A DNA stretch of 64,000 nt, taken from NCBI GenBank assembly GCA_025024175.1, contig QCXZ01000003.1:21162392-21226391 (forward strand), given 5' to 3'. Numbering within the stretch: position 1 is the stretch's first letter; each line of letters begins with the position of its first letter. This DNA comes from Rhyzopertha dominica. Lineage: Eukaryota > Arthropoda > Insecta > Coleoptera > Bostrichidae. Below, piece by piece: positions 38,370 to 50,489 of the stretch. Position numbers and translations under genes: made by a program. A model generated the notes under the pieces. That model had not been told where the DNA came from. It searched no databases and saw nothing but the letters and a program-made list of their open reading frames with translations.

Positions 38370-40135
38370 ACTTAAGGCTTACCATCATAGCAAATACAAG
38401 AAATTTGGAAGCATTTATCACTAATGAATTTAAACGTTCACGCGATGATCTACAGATGCAAATGTCACAGGCTTACAAGGACTACATCAATAAAATCCAA
38501 ACAAATTTTAGTCATGAGCCCAAAAGTTTTTAGGCTTTTGTTCAAAATAAGAAACGGCGTTCGAGAATAATGAATGTTTCTTGAATGGTGAAAAAATTAA
38601 TGACCCACGCCAGTGAGTCAATGGTTTCGCTAAATTTTTTCTGATGTCTTACTGCCGGCAATATAAATAGTTCAAATTTATTGAAAGCCAAGGCTTATAC
38701 ACATTTTAACAAATTTTCTGAATCTGATATTCAACAGTCTATATTCAAATTAAAAAACGGAATGATCGGTGAACATGGTCAGATACCTAGCTTTTTAATT
38801 AAAGATTGTTCGAGGGTTCTTATCTCACCTTTAAAGTATTTGTTTAATCTTATATTGTCTACAGCTTCATTTCCCGATATTTGGAAATTTACAAGAGTGT
38901 ATCCTGTTTTAAAGAGCGGCAATCCCTCTGACCTAAAAAATTATCACCCCATTGCAATTTTATCAAATTTTGCGAAGGTTTTCGAGATGTTATTGCACAA
39001 TATAATTTTTAATGAAATTAAGCATTGCATTTCACCTAACCAACATGGATTCTATCCAAAACGTTCTACTGTAACTAACTTAGCTCAGTTTATGCAGTCT
39101 ACTGCAAATATTATAGATAATAAAGGTCAAGTTGATGCAGTGTATACTGACTTCTCGAAGGCCTTCGATAGGGTGGACCATTGTGTTCTACTTAATAAAC
39201 TAGAGCAGCTTGGATTGAGTGATTATCTCTTTCAATTAGTAAAATCATATCACTCAACGTAAGTTACATGTTACATATAACGGCTTTAAATCATACTACT
39301 TTTTAGCAACCTCCGGAATTCCTCAGGGGTCTAACTTGGGGTCATTGCTGTTGATTTTGTTTATAAATGATCTATCACTTTCGTTAGAATCTAATCATCT
39401 GTTTTTTGCGGATGACCTGAAATTATTTTCTGAGGTATCCGGCGAGGATGACTGTTTAGTATTGCAAGGGCAGGTTAACCGTGTGGCTAGATGGTGTGCT
39501 GTGAATAGATTGCCTCTTAATATTAACAAGTGTAAGGTTTGCACTTTTACCCTTAGAAGGCAAACTTTAATATTTAATTATACAATTGAAGCATTCGAGT
39601 TGATGCGCTGCTACAGCGTTAAAGATCTTGGTGTGAGTTTTGATTGTAAATTATCTTTTACTGATCACATAGACTCAACGGTAAAAGCTGCCTATAAAGC
39701 TCTAGGTTTTATTATTCGCAACTCAGCATCGTTCAATAATATTAATGTACTGAAATATGTATATTTTACTTTTGTTCGTTCCAAGTTGGAATACTGCAGT
39801 TTGATATGGTATCCTCATTATCAAATACACATAAACAAAACTGAGAAAATTCAGAGACGATTATTATTCGCATAGAGGATATAATCATGCACTCTTGTTG
39901 TAAAGGTTTGATGTTAGTTCTCTGCAGGCTAGAAGGGTACGCACTAGTTTAACATTTTTATTTAAAGTATTTCATGGCGATGTTGACTGTCCTTCTTTGC
40001 TGGCATTATTTAATATAAGAGTACCTAGGCTTGGTTCCCGGGATTGTTGTTCTATTGGGTAATAAATGCATTATTATTATTATTATTATTATTATCTATT
40101 ATTATTATTATTATTATTGTTATTATATTCAGTTT
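38370..40135 (+). mobile_element. 5'-truncated jockey-superfamily LINE with (ATT)n tail
   Basis: The sequence enters the ORF2 linker before the reverse transcriptase at about 38370 (RDDLQMQMSQAYKDYI) and ends in an (ATT)n tract at about 40070-40130. The endonuclease domain is absent, as in ordinary 5'-truncated insertions. The RT is broken between 39262 and 39336. The same architecture and tail recur at 58155-59537. Clade assignment within jockey/CR1-like LINEs is not possible by eye. Confidence 0.88.
38681..39875 (+). pseudogene. LINE reverse transcriptase (ORF2), interrupted
   Basis: Frame 38681-39262 has the RT fingers (TRVYPVLKSGNPSDLKNYHP), NQHGFYPKRST and motif A (VYTDFSKAFDRVDH, catalytic Asp present). 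A shift follows. Frame 39336-39875 has the rest of motif B (GSLLLILFINDL), motif C FFADDLKLF with both Asp, then DLGVSFDCKLSFTDHI and a C-terminal YVYFTFVRSKLEYCSLIWYP block. Beyond 39875 relics of the tail (SSLQARRVRTSLTFLFKV) continue to about 40040. The enzyme would prime on nicked target DNA; the break and missing endonuclease make this copy inactive. Confidence 0.88.
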
Positions 40136-40139
40136 TAGC

Positions 40140-41510
40140 TAATCTAAAANTCTAGTAAGGCGATGATTGTTAATTTCATTTCTAATATAACCGAAAGTGC
40201 GCTAAGTTACTTTTATCTTGTTATGCAATTCAATAAATTTAAATTTACATGTTAGTTGTCAAAGTAATGAGGAGGATTAAGTTTTCTTTTGTTACGTACT
40301 TAGATCTAGATGTAGGACCATCGATTAAACTGCTTTCAACACGTGTTTTTGTAACTGTAAGTAAACATACTAACAGATTAGCACTGCTCGTGTCACAAAA
40401 TAATTAGTTAAACGAAAACAACTCATTACGCGTCGGCTATTGATTTATCTTAGCATACAACGCTTTCCTACTATTCCAACGTTTTTCTTATTAATTTAAG
40501 AATTTGTTAATTTTAGATATCGTTAGTTCATTTAGGTACTCGCTTAATTGGAAATCAAATGAAGTGGTTAGTGTCCTAATTACCTCTTTTCATCAGTTTC
40601 GCTCATTCTCGTTAAATAAAAACGTAATCAATTTCCTCGATATAATAAAGTTAAGAAAATCTGCTGACGGGTAAGTAACGTATTAGATTTCCGAACAAGA
40701 CGATAATGATTTACGTAAATATGACGTCAAGACAGTGGTATATTAATTAAATAGGTACGTACCTTTATACATATTCTAGAATTTTATAATTGTTGCAATA
40801 TGATAATAAATAGCCAGACACAAAGCAACTCATTTAATAATGAGCCGCACATCTATGATATTTTTTCAGCACATTCTCTAGCACTTAGGTTGTTAGCTAT
40901 AAACTCTTAATAAGTTTCGTTAAATACTGCACTCGGCAAGCACTAGTTGCACTTCTTCTTTCTGTTCGACAATGAACATATTGCTTTTAGTTTATGAAAG
41001 TTAACTTTCTTCCTTTACCAGTTGTTATTTCTTGCGGATTAGTCTTTTTGAGCTCATACGTAAATCCTAACCTTGCCTGCATTTCTTTCTATAACAAGAG
41101 TTTCCATTTTGAACAGTTTAAAGTCTGCAACCAAATGATTAATTGGGTGTTTTCCACTAATAGCAGTAATTCGCGCAACCGTTATTATTAACTTAATACT
41201 CTCATGAACTAGTCGAATAACGTGTCGTTAACATAAATGCATTTTATTTTACCCTCAAAAATGCTAGACAAAAGTCTAAAAAAAGCAATGCGCTTGCTAA
41301 ACGGTCGAAGTTCAGCAAAGCAGAAAAAACGCACTTGTAGAAGCAGGCATCTCACGTTTTGCAGCATTATCAAATTTGATCTCCTTTCTTTTCCGTTCAG
41401 CTCCTTCCTAGAAATTTTGGACGTGTTTTTACACCTATGGAGAAATCGCCACTTATTTTCAAGTTTGTTTGTCATTATGTTGAGCAGTTGAGCACAGCGT
41501 GATATTAGTA
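40140..41510. other. Anonymous AT-rich stretch
   Basis: Nothing recognised. One isolated N at 40150. Opposed frames at 41209-41541 (minus) and 41237-41491 (plus) overlap each other on both strands and show no family motif. Confidence 0.5.
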
Positions 41511-41512
41511 AA

Positions 41513-41853
41513 TACAGGGTTTCTATAAATGATTGATCCATCCATGGCGCTTATGAAAATTATCGATTACATCAGTTTGCCGCCTCTCGGGAAGGTAAAC
41601 GCAAGAAATGCTTTGACGTATTTGTTATCTGTCGATTTTTGAATTATCTGATATATTTTAATATGAGAAAATGCCTGGGAGTGTGTATTTTCAACATATT
41701 CTATAGTGTTTTGTGGGATAATCAACTTTAAGGTTGCAGAAAGGTCATATTTTGAAGCCTGGGGGGTGACATTGACCTGCAGCCTTCAATACTATCGCCG
41801 TGCAAATTTGAAGCTTGGCAGCAGTTACAAAAATCATTTATAGAAGCCCTGTA
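41513..41853. mobile_element. Mariner-type MITE with 22-bp terminal inverted repeats
   Basis: The left end TACAGGGTTTCTATAAATGA and right end TCATTTATAGAAGCCCTGTA are inverse of each other with one mismatch over 22 bp. The outer TA on each side fits a TA target duplication. The 341-bp interior has no coding capacity. CAGGG termini are typical of non-autonomous Tc1/mariner relatives in arthropods. Confidence 0.82.
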
Positions 41854-41859
41854 TTACCC

Positions 41860-42890
41860 CTATCTCACATCAGCACTCACTCGAATATCCGGCAGAATTT
41901 ATTTTAGTCTATTATTTGTTACACACAAGCGAAAACCACAGAAATTTTTCGAAAACATATCAACAAATACTTCAATGTGTCAGCAGGGTTTCCAGATTTG
42001 TATGGATAATCGTCTCTAGAGATGAGCAATATTTCACAGCCTGCGATATTTTTACTGTAATTAATCTACGATCAAATGAAACACGGGATATGATTGTTAA
42101 GTTGCCTGCCCTCCAAAAACATCCGCGCCATCTGGATAAATTTTGCAAGTCCCTGCCATTGTTAAAACAATTATTTCATTCTGAAGTTCCAGTACTCAAA
42201 ATATGAGATTTGAATGCATTAACTACTGCTTTAGGGCTGGAAGAACTTGATTTTATTTTTTATTATAGGAAACGTAAATAAGTCACTTGGAGCGAAGGAC
42301 CATGAGATGGATAATCATTAATTTAATTATTTTTACAAAAAATCGATTGTATCCTGAGAAATGTAAAGTTTAATTTAGGTTAGTGTTCAATTCACGCTAC
42401 CCATAAATGCCTTCTGTGGCAAGCAAAACATACTATAAGGCGATACTCTAAAATAATTGTGGCAACTGACCCCATTTGGCTAGGGAACATTGTCATTTGT
42501 TTCAAAATGCCTCGCAATCGAATAAGTTTTATTGGCTTTTCATTTTGAAAGACCGTTACTGTCGATAGCTGCTAGGTTTCCGATTATAGGATTCATCACC
42601 TGTAACAATGTTGCAGGCATGTTTAGAAGATCTATTAGGTATTGAATTTTCTTGACATTTCTTTGTACCACTTGACTGGATCTTCTTTTTGGGCTGTGCT
42701 CAAATACCCACGAGAGCAGTTTCCCGAAGGCTAATTGGGTATTTGCCATGTATTTATATTTTAATTAATTGCATATTAATAGGTAGCATCTAATTCACAA
42801 AACAGCTGTGACAGCTTATAAATACGAAAAAATGGATTGTAAGGTGTATTTTTAATATTAAAAATGTGAATATTTAAAAGGACCGCTAAA
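41860..42890. other. Unassigned stretch
   Basis: It holds short frames at 41916-42206 (plus) and 42540-42749 (minus) whose peptides I do not recognise. No RNA or repeat seen. Confidence 0.45.
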
Positions 42891-42906
42891 ACGCGAACAT
42901 ATTGAC

Positions 42907-43741
42907 GGTGACGTCAGATGTCTTGTAAATGGCCGCTTGTTTACATCTGGCGTTAGCGCGTCACGCGTCAGCCTCAGCCCGTCAATTTATCAGTTTGTTG
43001 TTTGCGTTCATTTTGTGACAAGCGAATTAAAATACGCCAAGAAAAAGTGAAATACTCATGAGTTATGACTTCTGAAGGCATGTTCATTGTTATGGAATTT
43101 GTGTACAGCGACGAGCGGTTCAACGCGGAGGAAATGAGGAACGTAAAAGCAAAAGCAACCGCATAAGTGAACTTTTTATCGAATTAACGTAACGTTGATA
43201 ATTTAATCACAGTGGGTTGTTGGAAACATACTATTTGTAATCATAAAAATGTAAGAATTAGAAACGTCTGGCTAACAGTCGAATATATGGGGAACAACGT
43301 CGTTCTATATTATAACATTTCCCTCTATCAACTTAAAACGCATATAATTTTTCATATCCTCTTCAAGTTATAACAAAATGGAAACTGAATAATAGTAAAC
43401 ACTTATAACCCCAAAAAGAATAATAAAACTTACAGTAAGAATTAAAATGATCTTCACAACAGAAAAACAAACTTTTTCATACGTTGATAATCTCGAGGAA
43501 CGGTTACAAAACTTTTGTTAGCTGTACTGACTTAAGTACTTCTATAACCATGTACAAAACAGCACTTGTTTTGTTTCCATACATAATAGATGGTTGTAAA
43601 ACTACACAAATCACTTTTTGGTGCGACCTCTTACACCGTCCTTTCAATAAACACCACACAAAAGCCTTTCCAATACAAGAATGATACTACACCATTAAAC
43701 AGCACGCTCCTCAGTAATGTTTACATGACACTTGACGTCAC
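42907..43741. mobile_element. Possible non-autonomous element with GTGACGTCA-type inverted ends
   Basis: GTGACGTCAGATGTCTTGTA at 42908 and its approximate inverse TTACATGACACTTGACGTCA at 43721 bracket about 835 bp, with roughly 20 of 25 bases matching. The left part is unusually GC- and CpG-rich for the window (CGCGTCACGCGTCAGCC at about 42957). It holds a second inner inverted pair, CAGATGT...ACATCTG. No coding sequence. It is a candidate MITE or decayed DNA transposon. Confidence 0.45.
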
Positions 43742-43759
43742 GAGTTGAATAACGTTGGA

Positions 43760-45225
43760 TAGAAGTGTTTTGTGCGGTGACTCCTAAGATTCGAATTTCA
43801 GACCTGAAATTCTCTACCTACAAATATTTTTTTAGGATGGCGTACGATATATATGCACTTCAAAATTCATTTTACGTATTTAAAAAAAAGTGATAATACC
43901 CGATTGTGTATACATTGAGGTCTGAGAAATGTGTAAGGATCCACCACAACGTATGTTGATTGATCCTGCAGCGAAGCATTACCACATTTTAATTCTTGGC
44001 ACCAGCTATATACTCATACAATTGTTATTTATGCAGCTTTATTCCGAAATGAAGGAACTAAACGTTCTGTATATTGTTGTTGAGTCAAATCACAACGAAA
44101 ACTTACTACGTAGCGCGAATGTTTTTTCACGCAATTTGGATATTTCAAAACTTTACAATCGGACAAAAGCACCAAATTACACTGTTAGGACGTATTTGCA
44201 GCAAAATCCGGTCTACCAGATTTTTTAATTTTTTCAACTGTCCATACTTAACATTTACTTCTTGAAGAGTAGAGTAATCTTAAGTTGTATAGGTATCCCA
44301 GTTTATTGTAAAAATTGTACTTTTATCCAAATGAACAAGGTTTACATTTTATATTTATATGGACACGTCTTCTTGAGTCTGTATTTGTAATAAAATAATT
44401 TGCCATCTTTTTGTTCCTTAAAACGATGAAGGTTGTCTGCAAGTACAAGGTTGTATATGAAGTAAAGAAGAAACGATTGCGGCTGCATCTTTTACTTAAT
44501 TGATGCTATGAACTTCTTTGAAATTATAAATACCCATACAAATACCTACAAAAGTTCATCTAATTGTAATGGACTTGCCCTTGGACAATAAGACAAGACT
44601 TGGATAACGAACAGTACTGAATAGGATTCAATTTAGCTCGTTCAACTGAAAAGAAACGAGATATTATTGTAATCATCTCGTCTGCACACCAGCAAATTGA
44701 ACTCCGTTATCCTAGGTCGTGAATAAACAAGAATATTCAAAAAGGGGAATCAAGTACGTCATTGGCTAATCAGGCATCATTGTTTGTAGTTTCAGTTGAT
44801 ATTACTGTCAGAGCTATTATTCGTATTTTGATCCGCACATTTGAAGTAAAACTAAATTATGGGAAATGGTGCACTAGTTTCTTTTAATTAATTCCCCTGG
44901 AGAACCGCTTATAGTTTATTTACCTTTTATTTGTGTATATCTACTGAGAGGAACGTAACTGATTTTATTTCTGTGTAATTGAGATTATTATTCTTTGAAT
45001 AATCATTTATCCTGGAAATGTTTTACGAAGCAAAATTGTGTCCTTATTCCCAATTCTACACCTTGACATATGGACCAGATAGTGAAATAATTAAATAATC
45101 ATTAAGAATCGCATAAATTAAAAAGATGTTAGAACGTTTATTTTCTGTAGGTTCGAATAAAAGTAAACAAATAATTGTTTACTTAAGCACATGCTAAGTG
45201 CATTGCATTTATCCAATGGCTTATA
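43760..45225. other. Unassigned stretch
   Basis: A 99-codon plus-strand frame at 43929-44228 has no motif I recognise and no supporting context. Otherwise anonymous AT-rich sequence. Confidence 0.45.
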
Positions 45226-45229
45226 ATTC

Positions 45230-46130
45230 AGGAACGATCCCTGTGGAGAGTGGCAAATTTATGCACAAGGATTAAAATGCATTATTTAAAAGCTCTGATT
45301 TAGTATGGTTTTTAAAATTCAGAATATCAAAGTGTTTAAAACGGCTAGGTAAAATGTTATAGAATGCGTATGGTCTGGCAATTGATATTAATAAGTAAAA
45401 AATAAGGCACAGATATATTTGCAAGCAATGAGCAATTAGGAACAGATTTATTTTAATTGAGGCAATCCCATTATCCAAGTGTAGTGGTAGCCCTGATACA
45501 TCTTCACCAGAACGTAAAAAGTTTTGCAAGATGTTTAGGGTGACCCAATACAAGAATAAACCTTAAAATATTGCTTTGTACAGCATCATGGTACTCCGTA
45601 CGAGCTGTTTTTATGTAGACAACAGGCACTAATAAGCGGAACATAAATAATTTCCTCACTAATTTATTTAAAAAATACTCAGTGTGAAATTCCCACGTTA
45701 TTGTCGAGTCTAAGGATACACTAAGAAGTTTAATAGGCTCAATGGTAACATTAAAATTAGGTACTTAAACAAAATACAGGTCGCTGCGTTTTGTTTGAAT
45801 TCACAACTTAATTCTATAAAACCAGAATGATACCTGAATTTGAACTTCCAGGGATTTATCTATCATATTTATTATGGCTATAACGTTAGCAAACAAAATG
45901 TAATTTCCTGAAATAATAGACTGTGGAAGATTATTTATTTAAATCAAAAACAACAGTGGTCCTAAAACACATGCTGGAGGTACACCGAAATTAATACATA
46001 TTTTACATACAAGGTGTAGGTATTTAAGATTTGTTCTTTTCAACCAAATAACGAATATAGCTTTGCAATACGAAATTTGTAACTAGCATATCGTCAACTG
46101 TCAGCTATGACCTTCGTCATGTTGCATACC
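45230..46130 (-). pseudogene. Very decayed LINE reverse transcriptase remnant
   Basis: On the minus strand, 45987-45942 reads GVPPACVLGPLLFLI followed by a stop and INNLP, the RT motif B region where GVPQGSVLGPLLF is usual. About 20 codons on, FANV stands where FADD is expected, so the catalytic pair is lost. Further on, LDSTITWEFHTEYFLNKL at about 45700 and the closing RPYAFYNILPSRFKH...LNNAF (45272-45553 frame) fit the C-terminal region of jockey-type ORF2. Stops and shifts are frequent. This is the oldest-looking LINE in the window. Confidence 0.75.
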
Positions 46131-46139
46131 TCTATAATT

Positions 46140-48060
46140 AAGCAATACGCTGCAACAATAATACTGCAGGTACTTAACCCATTAACAGTAATATTCAAAT
46201 ATAAAACCAGATTTTTGTAAAAAGAAATATTTTAGATTGGATGAAAATAATGAAGTAGGTAAAAGTTTATCCAGTTTATTCGAAATTATTGAAAAAGTTC
46301 TTCGACAATGCCTATAACGCCATGAAAAATGAGACGATTGAAAATGAAAGTGATATAGAAATAAGAGTAATTCATTTACTTAAGAACGCAAAGAGTGTGA
46401 CAAACTTACTCTAAAGAAAAGGGCATATTCCGTACCTATTTAATTAGTTTTGAATTTCAATACTTTCCAATCAGATTGCATTTAAGTCATTTAGTTTTTG
46501 TCATGTCTTTATTTCCGGAAACGGCATATTGAAGGCTCCGTCGAGCGTGTAATAAATACAACCATTTGGTATACTCTAATCTATGCAATCAGTTACTTTC
46601 TGTAGTACTAATTTTTCCAATGACTGTTTTGAAGAAAGCGTGCGTAAAGACACAAAACTTTAAGTAAATTGCTTAGGCCTTAAGCCAACATAACAAGGTG
46701 AGTTACTGTGTAATCTCACTTGACGCAATTAAATGACGCAATCCATTGCAAAAGAAAGGTGCAGTGAACAAGTCAAGGTATTATACATCGCAAATTACAC
46801 GAGAATACAAACATAATGGTAAAATCCCATTATAACATTGCAAAGCTCTCAAGTTACCAATAAGCAACGAATTAAAAGAACAATACAACTCGCATTACAT
46901 TCATCACAGATTAATTCGTAAATCGATATGAATTCTAGAAGCTCACGTGACTTCTCAAATGTTTGCTATAAGCAAAACAGAGCTTTATTTTGAACAGAAG
47001 TGTGTTCTGTAAATTATGAGTTATTGATCTTACAGTAGAAGCAATTTATGGATCTAGATTTAACGCCCACCTAATTAGGCATTCCCACCCGTTTTATCAA
47101 TATGTCTACCTTTTAGCAAGACTAGGTTCCAACAAACAAAGTACTGCCTACTGTTTCATTTTACCCGTAAGTACAAGCATTTGATTTTTCACACCGAAAT
47201 CGGATATATATTTTTAAAGAAGAAATATTTAAACGGATTTTTTTCCAATGGAGATTTACATTATACATATTTTCATAGGCGTACCGAAGAGGAGGCAGCT
47301 TCTGTACAGTGTTCATAACAAAGCATATCTTGCATAATTTTATGCCAGTATCTAATTCTGATTTTACATAAACTGATAATGTGTACAAAATCGTCGTCAA
47401 ACGTTGAGATGTAATATGCTATCATTTTACTGATGTGTTGCAGTGTCTGGTTATTATCTAGCATTGATATAATCGACCCAAAAGCATTATTTTAGCCAGA
47501 GAGCAAAAATAAGTACTTTTTTGAGTAAAATTAGACGTATGAATAAAAATTGTTAGAGATAAAACAACCATTAATTTAATGCTGATTGGGGACATTTGGC
47601 CATCTGACGCATAATGCTGGGGCTTATAACTAGTATTTTCAAGTTTAACTAAGCCAGCAGCTTAAATCATTACATCATTACACATCATTACACGACCAGG
47701 TTGTTTTCTCATTCTGAATTTTAATAATTTTTTATCTTTACGAGCTTCTTATTCACTCCTAACTTAAATTTTTAGTGTGAAAAGTTGAAATTAAACTACA
47801 AACGCATCGGTTAATTCATTAGTCTTTGATATGTGCGAATTCTAAATCATAAAAAGTGGACCTATTAGTAGATGCTTGAGTGGAAATTTATCTTTCTTTA
47901 GTAGGTACTTCTTTATTCTTCCAAATAAAATGTATCAACCCATCTTTTGTTAAACGTGATAGAGATGCAACTGAATGCGCTAGATATCACCTAACCGACA
48001 TCATCAATAATTGAATTAGGAATAAACGAGCTTTGTATGATCAGTGTATATAAAAAACAT
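46140..48060. other. Unassigned stretch
   Basis: Only short unrecognised frames (47161-47464, minus). No repeat shared with other parts of the window was noticed. Confidence 0.45.
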
Positions 48061-48063
48061 AAA

Positions 48064-48427
48064 AAAACCGCTGCAAATTGAATCAATACTTCCACATCCA
48101 ATTGTCAAAATGACATTTACGTTTTTATCTATTATACTATACGATTAGTATTCAGATTTTCACATTTTTTCTAAGACAAACAGTGCTCGTGTTAGCAAAA
48201 ATATATAAATTGTTAAAATCTGTTTTTTTTTCCAAATAACTCGAAAACTATTAATTTAACAAAAGAATTACAAGAGTACTTTCTGATCAGAAATTTGATT
48301 TTCTATATAATACCAAAATTTAAAAAAGCATGGTCCAAAATATTTTTTTGAAATATTTCGAAAATGTCAAAATTTTAGATAAATTTTTTAAGACACTTTT
48401 TGTGAGAAAATTTATTTCCTATCTGAT
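48064..48427 (-). repeat. R1 dispersed repeat, copy D
   Basis: It has the complete CCGCTGCAAATTGAATCAAT / CTTCCACATCCAATTG end and runs to the TATCTGATGAT point, after which homology stops. Same orientation as copy A; the distal half is absent. Confidence 0.75.
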
Positions 48428-48849
48428 GATGAAGATGCACAACTTGCAGATGTACCAAAACAATCAGCACTAACAGATTCTGAAATATTTCAATAGTTAG
48501 CTAGAATATTTGTACCAATATTCCAATCTTATTGCTTGAAATCAATTTTTGTTAAATTACTTATCAAAATTAATGTAATCAACCGCTTTCCTTGGTAACT
48601 ACTGCGCAGTGTATATTATGCACGATTTACCTATATTATGTCTATGTGACTCACCCACAGTGTTTGCACTTACCGTATATGCTCGATTTGGCGTCCGTAC
48701 GTCTCGGCTCCTAAGCGTCGGATTGACCTCTGTTTTTAGCTAAATAGTACCTTATGGTCTGTAAAAATGCCCAAACAACGTATTTTAGGTAGAGTCACTA
48801 AATTGCTGCCCCTAGAGTCAAAATCCCCATTTTTTCATACATTTGATAT

Positions 48850-48945
48850 AATTGCTTTGTGTGTCATTGTATGGTATATGATGGTATAACTTATAAAATT
48901 TAGACCAATACTATGTCCGACATGCTCTATCGTACTCACGGTAAC
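48850..48945 (+). repeat. Single diverged unit of the 16.2-kb minisatellite
   Basis: ATGATGGTATAAC and AAATTTAGACCAATACTATG followed by TCCGACATGC parallel the order of words in the units at 16349-16682. Confidence 0.4.
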
Positions 48946-49342
48946 AGATAGATGAGGATCTGATCACAGCGCCCGATAATTACATCGCGCACCTTGTTAC
49001 AACGCCCAAATCAACCAATCATATCGCCCACCGCGTTCAGATCGCCTAACTGCTTACACCGTTCAATTGATTCCCCCATGAATGAATTTATTAGGACAAT
49101 TGAATAGCAGCTTTTTTACATTTAAGACTTTTAATTTGTTAAAGACTATTGATTTGTTGTATAATCAACATTTATCATTATTTTAGGTACTTAAGCACTT
49201 CGTATCACAGGGCTTTCCAAGCTTAAGTTATGCGAAAAGATTTCTAGAAATAACTTACTAAAAGGATTTACCGCATGTGACAGAACGTTGTACACGGATG
49301 TACTGCGAAATGCAAAATTCTATAGGCCTCGCCAATTGGGAG

Positions 49343-49724
49343 ATGACATGACGTCTATAGCACTATATTATAGGAGCTGACTTGTCTGCCATGTTGAGGC
49401 CCACTGGCAGTTCGAGCTTGTATATTGTTTTCAGAAGTCGGTGGTCTCAGTTTAAAAATTTTACCTTTGGAGTTGATTTTACAAGCAAAACCGAAAAAAC
49501 ATCTAAAAACTACGAATGTTATTAGGTTAGGATCTCATATTAGGTATTTTAGTATTATGTTACGAGATCTTAACCCATTTACCCTCTGTGGATTTGTCGC
49601 TTTCGTCTGCAAAAATGAAATCTTTAATCTCAGACAGCCCAGCCCCATAGGCAATACACAAAGCTGGAATTGAGATACAACATGGCGGACGAGTCAGCTA
49701 TGATAATCTAGTACTTTAATGACG

Positions 49725-49728
<4 letters not shown>
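49343..49728. mobile_element. MITE-like element with ~52-bp imperfect inverted repeats
   Basis: The left arm 49343-49396 and right arm 49678-49728 are inverse. The inner part is best conserved: GCTGACTTGTCTGCCATGTTG against GCTGACTCGTCCGCCATGTT, with 2 differences. The outer part shares ATGACGTC. Total about 386 bp with no coding. The right arm abuts an (AT)23 tract, so the exact terminus is unclear. Confidence 0.6.

Positions 49729-49772
<44 letters not shown>
49727..49772. repeat. (AT)23 microsatellite
   Basis: Uninterrupted AT dinucleotides. They produce the Tyr-Ile repeat in the minus-strand frame 49694-49888, which is not a gene. Confidence 0.95.
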
Positions 49773-49774
<2 letters not shown>

Positions 49775-50002
49775 AACTGCACGCTGAAGCGGCCACGTTT
49801 GCCACAACTCCGCGGATGTGGCTTTTTTAGAAGTTTCCCTTTTATTCCACTCAGTTTTTCCATAATGGAGACACAACGAAATAATCACAGAAACAATGGC
49901 CGCTGAACATATACCAAGAAGTTATAGTAACTTCTGAAGAAGTATTAAATTAATTATCCAAAGTAAAGAAGAATAACAAATAATAAAATTTAATTATTAT
50001 AG

Positions 50003-50213
50003 GAGTATTTTAATTGGGTTTTGTGGGCTAATATATTTTTGTAAAGTATTGCCAGCTTTGACATATATATGTCACTTGACCTGGAATTTGAATAGGGCTT
50101 TGATGCTGCAGGGACAGCATATTTGACTAGTAATCAAAAGGTTTCGGGTTCGATTCCTGGTCAAGGCTGGCAGTACTTATATATTTATCTGCAAAACCCA
50201 AATAAAATATTAT
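50003..50213 (+). mobile_element. tRNA-derived SINE in a head-to-head fold-back
   Basis: A plus-strand tRNA-like head (50097-50167) is followed by a tail with GGCTGGCAGTACTTATATAT and CAAAACCCAAATAAAAT. The same tail recurs in inverse orientation on the left (50003-50062: TTGGGTTTTGTGGGC, TATTGCCAGCTTTGAC), and the inverse match reaches into the B-box arm (TTCCAGGTCAAG). This suggests two SINE copies head to head, the left one missing most of its tRNA part and carrying the palindrome TGACATATATATGTCA. The right tail ends in an (ATT)n-type tract. Confidence 0.65.
50097..50167 (+). other. tRNA-like cloverleaf (SINE head), anticodon-position AGT
   Basis: The acceptor GCTTTGA pairs with TCAAGGC (7 bp, one wobble). 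D stem GCTG/CAGC has a 6-nt loop. Anticodon stem TTTGA/TCAAA has the 7-nt loop CTAGTAA, giving AGT (Thr) in the anticodon position. T arm TCGGG-TTCGATT-CCTGG has wobbles, and there is a perfect B box GGTTCGATTCC at 50147. Spacing is off from a functional tRNA: one base between acceptor and D stem, three before the anticodon stem, and a short D loop lacking GG. With the repeat tail, it is a SINE promoter region rather than a tRNA gene. Confidence 0.65.
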
Positions 50214-50489
50214 TATTATCATTAATTATACATACAACTATGATATATAATAATTTAGGTTGTAATTAGCTTCTGGTCACCAGAATCTGGCCACCGTGGA
50301 AGGTATTCGCTCTGAAGCTCACAAATAACCAGTGACNAGCGACAAAAGCGCCAGATATCTTTCAGTAGCATTGCATTATTTATTATTACATTATAAAAAA
50401 ATACATAATTACGACCATAACAATCAATTTATATATACGAGTTTATTTTTTTCTGGCCGGAGATAGGTTAAAATCAGGAATGTCGTGCT

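Noticed and set aside
40588..40605. TCATCAG next to TTTCGC on the plus strand (minus-strand ribozyme core words)
   Set aside because: The two core words are in the wrong order for a hammerhead and no stems form.
41209..41541. Opposed open frames of 110 and 84 codons
   Set aside because: They overlap on both strands, lack any motif, and run into the MITE end at 41513.
49694..49888. Minus-strand open frame with a Tyr-Ile run
   Set aside because: It is simply the translation of the (AT)23 microsatellite.
50097..50167. Functional tRNA-Thr(AGT)
   Set aside because: Inter-stem spacing and D loop are wrong for a working tRNA, and it is fused to a repeat tail.
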